From Paragorgia papillata (taxonomy: Eukaryota; Cnidaria; Anthozoa; Scleralcyonacea; Coralliidae), in assembly GCA_035771165.1 (NCBI GenBank), contig JAWNZC010000311.1, forward strand, positions 100,001 to 164,000: a DNA stretch of 64,000 nt, given 5' to 3'. Below are positions 11,690 through 22,308 of this stretch, piece after piece; the stretch's first letter is position 1; each line of letters opens with the position of its first letter. A model generated the notes under the pieces. That model searched no databases, was not told where the DNA came from, and saw only the letters and a list, made by a program, of their open reading frames with translations. The position numbers and the translations under genes are program-made.

Positions 11690-13288
11690 ATTGTCTTAAC
11701 CATTTGTCTGTAAGGAAAGCCGCTGGGTTGGATGGAGTTAACGGATAGTTTCTTAAAATAGCTGCACCTTTTATCTCGCCCATTCTAACGAAGATTTATA
11801 ACCTCAGTATTACCTCAGCTATTTTTCCTAACTTATGGAAAATTGCAAAAGTTTCTCCCCTATATAAAACGGGTTCGCTTTCTGACCGTTCTAACTTCCG
11901 TCCTATCTCTGTTTTAGCCATTATCTCTAAAGTTCTTGAACGTCATGTTCATGTTTTGTTTTGTTTTGTTTTATAATTTTCTAACTAACTACGATCTTCT
12001 TGTTGATAATCAATTTGGATTTAGGACATCTCGCTCATGTGAACTAGCAGTCACTGATCTCACTGATCAGATTCTAACTAACATAGATAACACACTATTA
12101 AACGGACTTCTTCTTATTGACTTCAAAAAGGCCTTTGATCTCGTTGACCACCGTATCCTACTTCTTAAGCTTAAGATGTACGGTTCTCCACTAGCGTTGG
12201 AGTGGTTTACTTCTTATCTTTGTGATCGCTGTCAACGTACTTCTTTTAAGAGTACATTGTAAGATATGCTCCCTATTACGATCGGGGTTCCTCAGGGAAG
12301 CATTCTAGGACCCCTTCTTTTCATATTATTTATTAATGATCTTCCTTCTCAACTATCACACTCAAATTCTACAATGTTTGCAGATGACACCACTATACTA
12401 ACAACAGGTTGTTATATTCATGATTTACATGTAAATCTTAATCTTGTTGCTAATGATATCTCAGCTTGGACCGAGCAAAACAGGATGGTAGCTAACACAT
12501 GCAAGACTAAAACCACGCTCATCCATTCCATCCAACAATTAAGGGGTATTTCTGATCGATCTCTCTCGGTCACATTAAACAGCGAAGAAATTGAACAGGT
12601 CACGCAAGCTAAAGTACTGGGTGTGACCTTAGACAGCCATTTAACTTGGACTAATCACATCGAAAACTTATGTTCAACCCTCAATAGTAGGCTTGCATTA
12701 CTGCGCCGGATTAAGCCTTTCTTAACTGAAGATTGCGCTCTTCGTTTTTATAACTCCTGCATTCATGCCAATATTATTTACTGCTCTGTCACTTGGGGTA
12801 ATTGTTCCAAAACACTTTAGCAAATAATTATTCGCCTTCAAAAGCGTGCAGCACGCATTATCTTATATGCTCAGTATTCTACTCCTTCTGTTCTCCTTTT
12901 TTCCCAGCTTAAGTGGATTCCAATTTTTGTTCTAATTACGTTTAGGAAGCTTCTTCTACTATTAAATATACTAATCAATCCTAATGCTCCACCGTCTTTT
13001 AAATTTATGTTCAATTTCTTATCTGCCACTCGACAACACGCTTGTACTAGAGCCTGCTTATATGACCGTAAGCTTCCTTACCCGCGCACTGATTCTGGTA
13101 AACGAACATTTCTCTACAGCGCCTCAATTCTCTTTAACGCCTTAGATAGTGATTGCAAACAGCTTGCCATGTCACCTGCATGTACTTCTGATGCTTTCAC
13201 GTTAAGATTAACTACTACTAAACGCAAACTCCGTAATTACTTTCTTCATAAACTTACCTGTATTAACCATCTGGAAGACCTTTTTTGA
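11690..13288 (+). pseudogene. RT half of the CR1-like element, with stops
   Basis: Downstream of the frameshift the RT continues: RKAAGLDGVN, a stop at about 11,746, NFRPISVLAIISKVLERH, then a TTTTG expansion at about 11,947-11,975. The core follows: QFGFRTSRSCELAV, IDFKKAFDLVDH, GVPQGSILGPLLFILFINDL, and the catalytic MFADDT. In-frame stops sit at 12,260-12,262 and 12,818-12,820, and the C-terminal domain continues to 13,288. The arrangement is typical of CR1/L2-group RTs. Frame breaks rule out a functional product. Confidence 0.8.
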
Positions 13289-13492
13289 GCCAATTGTAAT
13301 TTTTTATTGAATTGTAAATGTGTTCCTACTTGACTAGTTTATCACTTGACATTATTTCCATATATAGTGTATTAGTTATGTCTGCTGTATTTGTAAATAT
13401 TGTAATATTGTGAGGGCCGTACGTTAGATAACCTTTACGGTTAATACGTCTTTTCCTTCGTCAAATAAAGTTTTATTCTATTCTATTCTATT

Positions 13493-16414
13493 CCCCTTAT
13501 CTTCCTTTATCTTCCAATTATCTTCCCCTTATCTTCTTTTATCTTCCTCTTATCTTCCCCTTATCTTCCTGGGAAGATAAAGGAAAATAAGGAAGATAAG
13601 GGGAAGATAAGGAAGATAGAAGGAAGATAAGGGGAAGATGAAGGAAGAAAAGGAAGATAAAAGGAAGAATATAATAGGATTATAAAGGAAGATAAAAGGA
13701 AGATAAGGAAGATAAGGGGAAGATAAAGGAAGATGAGGGGGAAATAAGAAGAAGATAAAGGAAGATAAGGAAGATAAGGGGAAGACAAGGAAGATAAGGG
13801 GAAGATAAAGGAAGATAAGAAAGATAAGAGGAAGATAAGGAAGATAGGAGGAAGATAAAAGGAAGATAAGGAAGATAAGGGGAAGATATGGAAGATAAGA
13901 GAAAGACAAGAAAGACAAGAGGAAGATAAGAAAGATAAGGGGAAGATAAGAGGAAGATAAAATGAGGATAAGTGGCAGATAAGGGAGATAAGGGGAAGAT
14001 AAGAGGAAGATAAAGGAAGATAAGGGAAGACAAAAGGAAGATAAAAGGAAGATAAAAGGAAGATAAAAGGAAGATAATGGGAAGATAAAGGAAGATAAGA
14101 GGAAGATAAGGGGAAGATAATGAAGATAGAAGGAGATAAGGGGAAGATAAAGCAAGATAAGGGGAAGATAAGAGGAAGATAAATGAGGATAAGGAAGATA
14201 AAAGGAAGATAATGAAGATAAGGAGAAGATAAAGCAAGATAAGAGGAAGATAAGAGGAAGATAAAGGAAGATAAGGAAGATAAAAGGAAGATAAGGGGAA
14301 GATAAGAGGAAGATAAGAGGCAGATAAGGAAGATTAAAGGAAGATAAGGAAGATAAGGGGAAGATATGGAATATAAGAGAAAGATAAGAGGAAGATAACA
14401 AAGATAAGAGGAAGATAAGAGGAAGATAAAACGAAGATAAGAGGCAGGTAAGGAAGATAAGTAGAAGATAAGAGGAAGATAAAGGAAGTTAAGGAAGATA
14501 GAAGGAAGATAAGGGGAAGATAAAGGAAGATAAGGGGAAGATAAGAGGAAGATAAAGGAAGATAAGGAAGATAAGGAAGATAAAAGGAAGATAAGGAAGA
14601 TAAGGGGAAGATATGGAAGATAAGAGAAAGATAAGAAAGACAAGAGGAAGATAAGAAAGATAAGGGGAAGATAAGAGGAAGATAAAATGAGGATAAGTGG
14701 CAGATAAGGGAGATAAGGGGAAGATAAGAGGAAGATAAAGGAAGATAAGGGAAGACAAAAGGAAGATAAAAGGAAGATAAAAGGAAGATAAAAGGAAGAT
14801 AATGGGAAGATAAAGGAAGATAAGAGGAAGATAAGGGGAAGATAATGAAGATAGAAGGAGATAAGGGGAAGATAAAGCAAGATAAGGGGAAGATAAGAGG
14901 AAGATAAATGAGGATAAGGAAGATAAAAGGAAGATAATGAAGATAAGGAGAAGATAAAGCAAGATAAGAGGAAGATAAGAGGAAGATAAAGGAAGATAAG
15001 GAAGATAAAAGGAAGATAAGGGGAAGATAAGAGGAAGATAAGAGGCAGATAAGGAAGATTAAAGGAAGATAAGGAAGATAAGGGGAAGATATGGAATATA
15101 AGAGAAAGATAAGAGGAAGATAACAAAGATAAGAGGAAGATAAGAGGAAGATAAAACAAAGATAAGAGGCAGGTAAGGAAGATAAGTAGAAGATAAGAGG
15201 AAGATAAAGGAAGTTAAGGAAGATAGAAGGAAGATAAGGGGAAGATAAAGGAAGATAAGGGGAAGATAAGAGGAAGATAAAGGAACATAAGGAAGATAAG
15301 GAAGATAAAAGGAAGATAAGGAAGATAAGGGGAAGATAAAGGAAGATAAGGGGAATATAAGAGGAAGATAAAGGAATATAAGGAAGATCAAAGGAAGATA
15401 AGGAGGATAAGGGGAAGATAAGAGGAAGATAAGAAGAAGGTAAAGGAAGATAATGGGAAGATAAGGAGGATAAGGGGAAGATAAAGGAAGATAAGAAAGA
15501 TAAGAGGAAGATAGGAAAGATAACAGGAAGATAAAACAGAGATAAGAGGCAGATAAGGAAGATAAAAGGAAAATAATCCTTCCTTATCTTCCGTTTATCT
15601 TCCTTATCTGCCTCTTATCTTCCTTTTATCTTCCTCTTATCTTTCTTATCTTCCTCTTATCTTTCTTATCTTCCTTTATCTTCCCCTTACCTTCCTTATC
15701 TTCCCCTTATCTTCACCTTATCTTCCTTTATCTTCCTCTTATCTTCCTCTTATCTTCCCCTTATCTTACTTATCTTCCTCTTATCTTTCTTATCTTTCTC
15801 TTATCTTCCCCTTATCTTCCTTGTCTTCCTTTTATCTTCCTTATCTTCCTTTATCTTCCTCTTATCTTCCCCTTATCTTCCTTTTATCTTCCTTATCTTC
15901 CTTTATCTTCCTCTTATCTTCCCCTTATCTTTCTTTATCTTCCGCTAATCTTCCCTCTATCTTCCTTATCTTCCCCTTATATTCCTTTATCTTCCCCTTA
16001 TCTTGCCCTTATCTTCCTGGGAAGACAAAGGAAAATAAGGAAGATAAGGAAGAAAAGGGGAATATAAGAGGACGTTAAAGGAAGATAAGGGGAAGATAAG
16101 GAAGATAAGAGGAAGATAAGAGGAAGATAAAAGGAAGATAAGGAAGATAAGGGGAAGTTAAAGTAAGATAAGGGGAAAATAAGAGGAAGATAAAACGAAG
16201 ATAAGAGGCAGGTAAGGAAGATAAGGGGAAGATAAGAGGAAGATAAAGGAAGATAAGGAAGATAGAAGGAAGATAAGGGGAAGATAAAGGAAGATAAGGG
16301 GAAGATAAGAGGAAGATAAAGGAAGATAAGGAAGATAAGAGGAAGAGAGGAAAGATAAGAGGAAGATAAAACAGAGATAAGAGCCAGATAAGGAAGATAA
16401 AAGGAAGATAAAGA
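13493..16414. repeat. GGAAGATAA satellite with strand switches
   Basis: Pyrimidine-up units run to 13,568, then a dyad CTTCCTGGGAAGATAA flips the array to purine-up (13,571-15,570). It flips back at about 15,575 and again at CTTCCTGGGAAGAC (about 16,018). Within it, 13,680-14,400 and 14,405-15,125 are near-identical direct copies offset by 725 bp. The units contain AGATAA, the GATA-factor consensus. No gene is present. Confidence 0.85.
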
Positions 16415-16760
16415 GAAGCCGCAACCGCTCGGAGTATCTCGGAGCCAAGAGATCGGAGCCAAGAGCCGACGGCTCGCAGTCAAGAGCCAAGGGCTCTGAG
16501 CCGCTCGGAACCGCACGGAACCAAGAGCCTAGGGCTCGGAGTCGCTTGGAACCAAGCGCCGAGGGCTCGGAGCCGCTCAGAGCCAGCAACGCGGTTTCGC
16601 TATGGTGACACTGCTAATGACCTTCTCGCCCGAAAATGCCCACGCATGAATACTTCCTCATACACCTTATTATCCTCCTTTAACCCACCAAAACAATTAA
16701 ATATTCTACCAGATATGCAAATCCGTGGTGTTTTGCTCATTAGTGACATTTATTAATTTA
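16415..16760 (-). repeat. GC-rich module, copy 2, plus internal piece of the terminal repeat
   Basis: The GC-rich module in inverse orientation (to about 16,595) is followed by ~160 bp matching the inner part of the right terminal repeat (20,840-20,990), including the GGTGTTTTGCTCATTAGTGA block. It shows that a terminal-repeat segment was copied into the interior. Confidence 0.75.
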
Positions 16761-18381
16761 AATCCCATTATCTTCCTTTACCTTCCTCTTGCCTTCCTCT
16801 TATCTTCCCCTTTTCTTCCTAGTCTTCCTTTTATATTCCTTATCTTCCTTTATCTTCCTCTTATCTTCCCCTTATCTTCGTTTATTTTCCCTTATCTTCC
16901 TTCTCTTCCTTTTATCTTCCTTTTATCTTCCTTTATCTTCCTTTATCTTCCTCTTATCTTCCCCTTATCTTCGTTATCTGCCACTTATCTTCCTTTTATC
17001 CTCCTCTTATCTTCCTCTTATCTTTCTTATCTTCCTCTTATCTTTCTTATCTTCCTTTATCTTCCCCTTACCTTCCTTATGTTCCCCTTATCTTCCCCTT
17101 ATCTTCCTTTATCTTCCTCTTATCTTCCTCTTATTTTCCATATCTTCCCCTTATCTTCCTTATCTTCCGTTTATCTTCCTTATCTGGCACTTATCTTCCT
17201 TTTATCTTCCTCTTATCTTTCTTATCTTCCTCTTATCTTTCTTATCTTCCTTTATCTTCCCCTTACCTTCCTTATCTTCCCCTTATCTTCACCTTATCTT
17301 CCTTTATCTTCCTCTTTTCTTCCTCTTATCTTCCCCTTATCTTTCTTATCTTCCTCTTATCTTTCTTATCTTTCTTATCTTTCTCTTATCTTCCCCTTAT
17401 CTTCCTTGTTTTCCTTTTATCTTCCTTATCTTCCTTTATCTTCCTCTTATCTTCCCCTTATCTTCCTTTTATCTTCCTTATCTTCCTTTATCTTCCTCTT
17501 ATCTTCCCCTTATCTTTCTTTATCTTCCGCAAATCTTCCTTCTATCTTCCTTATCTTCCCCTTATCTTCCTTTATCTTCCCCTTATCTTCCCCTTATCTT
17601 CCTCTTATCTTCCCCTTATCTTCCTGGGAAGACAAAGGAAAATAAGGAAGATAAGGGGAAGATAAGGAAGATAAGGGGAAGATAAGGAAGATAGAAGGAA
17701 GATAAGGGGAAGATAAGACGAAGATAAAGGAAGATAAAAGAAAAATAAGGAAGAAAACTGGAAGATAAAGGAAGATAAGGGGAAAATAAGAGGAAGATAA
17801 AGAAAGATAAGGGGAAGATAAGGAAGATAAGGGGAATATAAAATGAAGATAAGGAAGATAATACGAAGATAAGGAAGATAAGGGGAAGATAAGAGGAAGA
17901 TGAGAGGAAGATAAAGGAAGATAAAAGGAAGATAAGGGGAAGATAAAGGAAAATAAGAAAGATAAGAGGAAGATAAGAAAGATAAGAGGAATATAAAAGG
18001 AAGATAAGAGGCAGATAAGGAAGATAAGTGGAAGATAAGGGGAAGATAAGGAAGATAGAAGGAAGATAGGTGGGGGATAAAGGAAGATAAGGAGAACATA
18101 AGAGGAAGATAAAGGAAGATAAGGAAGATAAATGGAAGATAAGAAAGATAAGCGGAAGATAGAGGAAGATAAGGGGAAGATAAGAGGAAGATAAAGGAAT
18201 ATAAGGAAGATGAAAGGAAGATAAGGAGGATAAGGGGAAGATAAGAGGAAGATAGGAGGAAGATAAGGGGGAGGAGGAAGATAAGAGGAAGATAAGAAAG
18301 ATAAGAGTAAGATAGGAAAGATAAGAGGAAGATAAAAGGGAGATAAGAAGCAGATAAGGAAGATAAAAGGAAGATAAAGAG
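16761..18381. repeat. GGAAGATAA satellite, second block
   Basis: Pyrimidine-up units run from about 16,765 to 17,625. The dyad CTTCCTGGGAAGACAAAGG then flips the array to purine-up until the next GC-rich module. Confidence 0.85.
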
Positions 18382-18580
18382 AAGCCGCAACCGCTCGGGG
18401 TATTTCGGAGCCAAGAGCTCGGAGCCAAGAGCCGACGGCTCGGGGTCAAGAGGCAAGGGCTCGGAGCCGCTAGGAACGGACGGAGCCAAGAGCCTAGGGC
18501 TCGCAGTCGCTCGGAACCAAGCGCCGAGGGCTCGGAGCCGCTCAGAGCCAGCAACGCGGTTTCGCTATGGTAACACTGCT
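18382..18580 (-). repeat. GC-rich module, copy 3
   Basis: Inverse copy of the GC-rich module ending in CAACGCGGTTTCGCTATGG and ACACTGCTAATGA, then returning straight to satellite. Confidence 0.75.
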
Positions 18581-19514
18581 AATGATTATCTTCCCCTTAT
18601 TTTCCTTTATCTTCCCCTTATCTTCCTTATCTTCCTTTTATCTTCCCCTTATCTTCCTGGGAAGACAAAGGAAAATAAGGAAGATAAGGGGAAGATAAGG
18701 AAGATAGAAGGAAGATAAGAGGAAGATGACGGAAGATAAGGGGAAGATAAGAGGAAGGTAAAGGAAGATAAAAGAAAATTAAGGAAGAAAAGGGGAAGAT
18801 AAAGGAAGATAAGGGGAAATAAGAGGAAGATAGAGGAAGATAAGGGGAAGATAAAATGAAGATAAGGAAGAGAAGGAGAGAATAAAGGAAGATAAGGGGA
18901 AATTAAGACGAAGATAAAGGAAGATAAGGAAGATAAAAGGAAGATAAGGAAGATAAGGGGAAGATAAGAGGAAGATAAGAAGAAGATAAAGGAAGATAAG
19001 GGGAAGATAAGGAAGATAAGGGGAAGATAAAGGAAGATAAGAAAGAAAGGAGGAAGATAAGAAAGATAAGAAGAAGATAATAGGAAGATAAAGGAAGATA
19101 AGGAAGATAGAAGGAAGATAAGGGGAGGATAAAGGAAGATAAGGGGAACATAAGAGGAAGATAAAGGAAGATAAGGAAGATAAAAGGAAGATAAGGAAGA
19201 TAAAAGGAAGATAAGGGAGATAAGCGGAAGATAAAGGAAGATAAGGGGAAGATAAGAGGAACATAAAGAAAGATAAGGAAGATAAAAGGAAGATAAGGAA
19301 GATAAGGAAGATAAGGGAAAGATAAGAGGAAGATAAGAGGAAGATAAGAGGAAGATAAGAGGAAGATAAGAGGAAGATAAAGGAAGATAAGGGGAAGATA
19401 AGGAAGATAAGGGGAAGATACAGGAAGATAAGAAAGATAAGAGGAAGATAAGAAAGACAAGAGGAAGATAAAAGGGAGATAAGAGGCAGATAAGGAAGAA
19501 AAAAGAAAGATAAC
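18581..19514. repeat. GGAAGATAA satellite, third block
   Basis: A short pyrimidine-up stretch, the CTTCCTGGGAAGACAAAGG dyad at about 18,653, then purine-up units to the next GC-rich module. With its module it forms a higher-order unit of about 1.1 kb. Confidence 0.85.
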
Positions 19515-19680
19515 GAAAACGGCTCGGAGTCAAGAGCCGACGGTTCTGAGTCTAGAGGCAAGGGCTTGGAGCCGCTCGGAGCCAAGAGCCTAGGACTCTG
19601 AGTCGCTCGGAACCAAGCGCCGAGGGCTCGGAGCCGCTCAGAGCCGGCAACGCGGTTTCGCTATGGTAACACTGCTAATG
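19515..19680 (-). repeat. GC-rich module, copy 4
   Basis: Inverse copy, slightly shorter than copies 2 and 3, with the same GCTATGGTAACACTGCTAAT exit sequence. Confidence 0.75.
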
Positions 19681-20689
19681 ATTATCTTCCCCTTATCTAC
19701 CTTTATCTTCCCCTTATCTTCCTTTTCTTCCTTTTATCTTCCTTATCTTCCTCTTATCTTCCCCTTATTTTTCTTTATCTTCCGCTAATCTTCCTTCTAT
19801 CTTCCTTATCTTCCCCTTATCTTCCTTATCTTCCTTTTATCTTCCCCTTATCTTCCTGGGAAGACAAAGGAAAATAAGGAAGATAAAGGGAAGATAAGGA
19901 AGATAAGGGAAGATAAGGAAGTTAGAACGAAGATAAGGGGAAGATGAAGGAAGATAAGGGGAAGATAAGAGGAAGATAAAGGAAGATAAAAGGAAGATAA
20001 GGAAGATAAGGGGAATATAAGAGGAAGATAAAGGAAGATAAGGGGAAGATAAGGAAGATAAGGGGAAAATAAGAGGAAGATAAAGGAAGATAAGGGGAAG
20101 ATAAGGAAGATAAGGGGAAGATAAAAGGAAGATAAGGAAGATAAGGAGAAGATAAAGGAAGATAAGGCGAAGATAAGAGGAAGAAAAAGGAAGATAAGGG
20201 GAAGATAAGGAAGATAAGGGGAAGATAAAGGGAGATAAGGAAGATAAGAGGAAGATAAGAAAGATAAGAGGAAGTTAAAAGGAAGATAAGAGGCAGATAA
20301 GGAAGATTAAAGGAAGATAAGGGGAAGATATGGAAGATAAGAAAGATAAGAGGACGATAAGAGGAAGATAAAAGGAAGATAAGAAGCAGATAAGGAAGAT
20401 AAGGGGAAGATAAGAGGAAGATAAAGGAAGATAAGGAAGATAGAAGGAAGATAAGGGGGGGATAAAGGAAGATAAGGGGAACATAAGAGGAAGATAAAGG
20501 AAGATAAGGAAGATAAAAGGAAGATAAGGGGAAGATAAGAGGACGATAAGAGGAAGATAAAGGAAGATAAGGGGAAGATAAAGAAGATAAGGGGAAGATA
20601 AAGGAAGATAAGAAAGATAAGAGGAAGATAAGAAAGATAAGAGGAAGATAAGAAAGATAAGAGGAAGATAAAAGGAAGATAAAGAAAAC
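19681..20689. repeat. GGAAGATAA satellite, fourth block
   Basis: Pyrimidine-up to about 19,855, the same dyad, then purine-up until the right terminal repeat. It has the same organisation as the third block. Confidence 0.85.
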
Positions 20690-21782
20690 GGCTCGGAGCC
20701 AAGAGCCGACGGCTCGGAGTCAAGAGGCAAGGGCTCGGAGCCGCTCGGAGCCGCTCGGAGCCAAGAGCCTAGGGCTCGGAGTCGCTCGGAACCAAGCGCC
20801 GAGGGCTCGGAGCCGCTCAAAGCCAGCAACGCGGTTTCGCTATGTAACACTGCTAATGACCTTCTCGCCCGAACATGCCCACGCATGAATACCTCCTCAT
20901 ACCCCTTATTATCCTCCTTTAACCCACCAAAACAATGAAATATTCTACCATATATGCAAATCCGTGGTGTTTTGCTCATTAGTGATATTTAATGAGTTTC
21001 TAATGGCTTTTCTCCTTTGTGTTCTACACGTAAGGGTCTGATTATTTTTTATGAGCTACCAAACCATAGCATCGAATTATTTATCCAAGCACTGTAATAT
21101 TCCGAAGTAGACTCCTACAATTAAATATATTTGGACTAACAACTCGCTAAGAGTAATCATCCAAAGCGAAACTTGATGAACTTTGCACAGCGAAAAGCGA
21201 ACCAAATATCTAATATAATATTCACAAGTTTTACGTTGCTATGTGCCAGTGTTGAATACGTTTTAAACCCCTTAGCTCACGGCTTTTCGAATTTATTCCT
21301 CACACTATCTTAAGTTCTTCTTATATACGGCTTCCCAAAGTGATTCCTCATTCTATCTTCTCACGATTTCTTCACTTGTAAACAAGTTGGTTGACCATTT
21401 AGGTTCTAACCCTAATATAATATTCATAGCTTATTCAGATAATATTCGAGTTAAGTTACCTCATCAGATTCAGACATTTAGATTGCTCCAAACTCTCTAT
21501 ACTCACACAGATGAGGTTTCAGATAAAAAATATAAAGTGTCTATCAATTTCTCTCTCGTTCCTTGGAAAGAACGTCTATTCCGTTAAAGCTTGCTGTACA
21601 CATGCTCTTTCTACCTACGTGCCCAATCATGTCACAGGCGTTCGTCATGCGCGAGTCATTCGTGAGTCATGCGTAAGTCATTCGTGAGTCATTCGTGAGT
21701 CATCGGTGAGTCAGGCTGAATATTAATGAGGCGGCATCCGTTGATACACTGGATGGGGAGGGGGGGGGGGGGGTCATCTGCT
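20690..21782 (-). repeat. right terminal inverted repeat of the 14.5-kb element, with GC-rich module copy 5
   Basis: Inverse of 7273-8395. It begins with GC-rich module copy 5, includes the inverse 11-bp array with TGAGTCA sites (21,650-21,718) and ends in a long G-run and GGTCATCTGCT. A short insertion around 21,510-21,540 relative to the left copy shows some divergence. Confidence 0.8.
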
Positions 21783-22137
21783 GAGGGGGTTGTAGCACTC
21801 CCCAACACACATGCTTAGCCTGCGTGGGCGACGTTCTGCCCGCGAGGGAAATGAACGTCTGCCCCAGTCCTATTTAAAGTTGCCACACCCATGCCAAAAG
21901 TATCCGCTAAATTCCCATTTGGTTCATTCGAGTTTTAAAGTGGTTCTCTGATGAAAATATAATCGGTAATGTTTCTGCATAATCCTAAAGATATTATGGT
22001 ACTTGATAATTGTGCAAAGTTTCATTTCGAAATTCCGAAAAACAAAATTGTATTTTTACGTGCGAATTTGAATTTTGGAAGGCCGCCATTAAATTGGCCG
22101 TGTTTGAGAAGAATCCGTTGAGGAGAACTTATGACTT
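21783..22137. other. flanking DNA, no gene seen
   Basis: No convincing coding frame or repeat structure was recognised in this stretch. Confidence 0.3.
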
Positions 22138-22308
22138 CATAGGGGGCTTTCCATTTACACGGTTAGACCGGTCAGTCCGGTTAAATGGAAAACGATTAGT
22201 TTGAGGCCTAGGATGGTCTGACTGGAAAATTTGGTCCTAATTAGAAAAGCAAGTCCATTCTGGCTGGACTGACCGGTCTAACCTTGTCAATTGGAAAGCG
22301 CCCATAGA
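22138..22308. mobile_element. ~170-bp MITE
   Basis: TAGGGGGCTTTCCATTTACA plus GGTTAGACCGGTCAGTCC at the left is mirrored at the right by GGACTGACCGGTCTAACC plus a diverged GGAAAGCGCCCATA. It is non-coding. Confidence 0.65.

Larger units (their letters stand above)
9162..13492 (+). mobile_element. CR1-like non-LTR retrotransposon inserted in the satellite
   Basis: A 4.3-kb unit interrupts the satellite array. It has a ~790-bp 5' UTR with tandem monomers, an AP-endonuclease and RT coding region, AATAAA at about 13,464 and a (TTCTA)n tail abutting TTATCTTCC units again. APE-type endonuclease plus a short pentamer tail fits CR1/L2-like elements. Several stops and one frameshift make this copy inactive. 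Confidence 0.8.
7273..21782. mobile_element. 14.5-kb non-autonomous element with Polinton-type ends and satellite interior
   Basis: Both ends carry the terminal block seen on the Polinton at 34,563-47,679: a GTAGATGA-type start, a C-run, then GGGATGCCGCCTCATTAATATTCAG (right end inverted, with one change in the GGGATGCC part). Terminal inverted repeats extend for about 1.1 kb. Possible 6-bp duplications GAGGGG lie at 7267-7272 and 21,783-21,788, if the left end has lost one base. No polymerase, integrase, ATPase or capsid gene is inside. The interior is a purine/pyrimidine satellite, GC-rich modules and an inserted CR1-like element. I infer a non-autonomous relative moved by Polinton enzymes. 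Alternatively, satellite expansion erased the genes after insertion. Confidence 0.7.

Noticed and set aside
13550..20979. Long minus-strand open frames of up to ~530 codons (Leu/Ser/Phe/Ile/Tyr/Pro-rich), and similar plus-strand ones at 8252-8794 and 15,821-17,685
   Set aside because: They are translations of the TTATCTTCC satellite; the irregular units rarely make stops. No start context, domain or non-repeat sequence supports coding.
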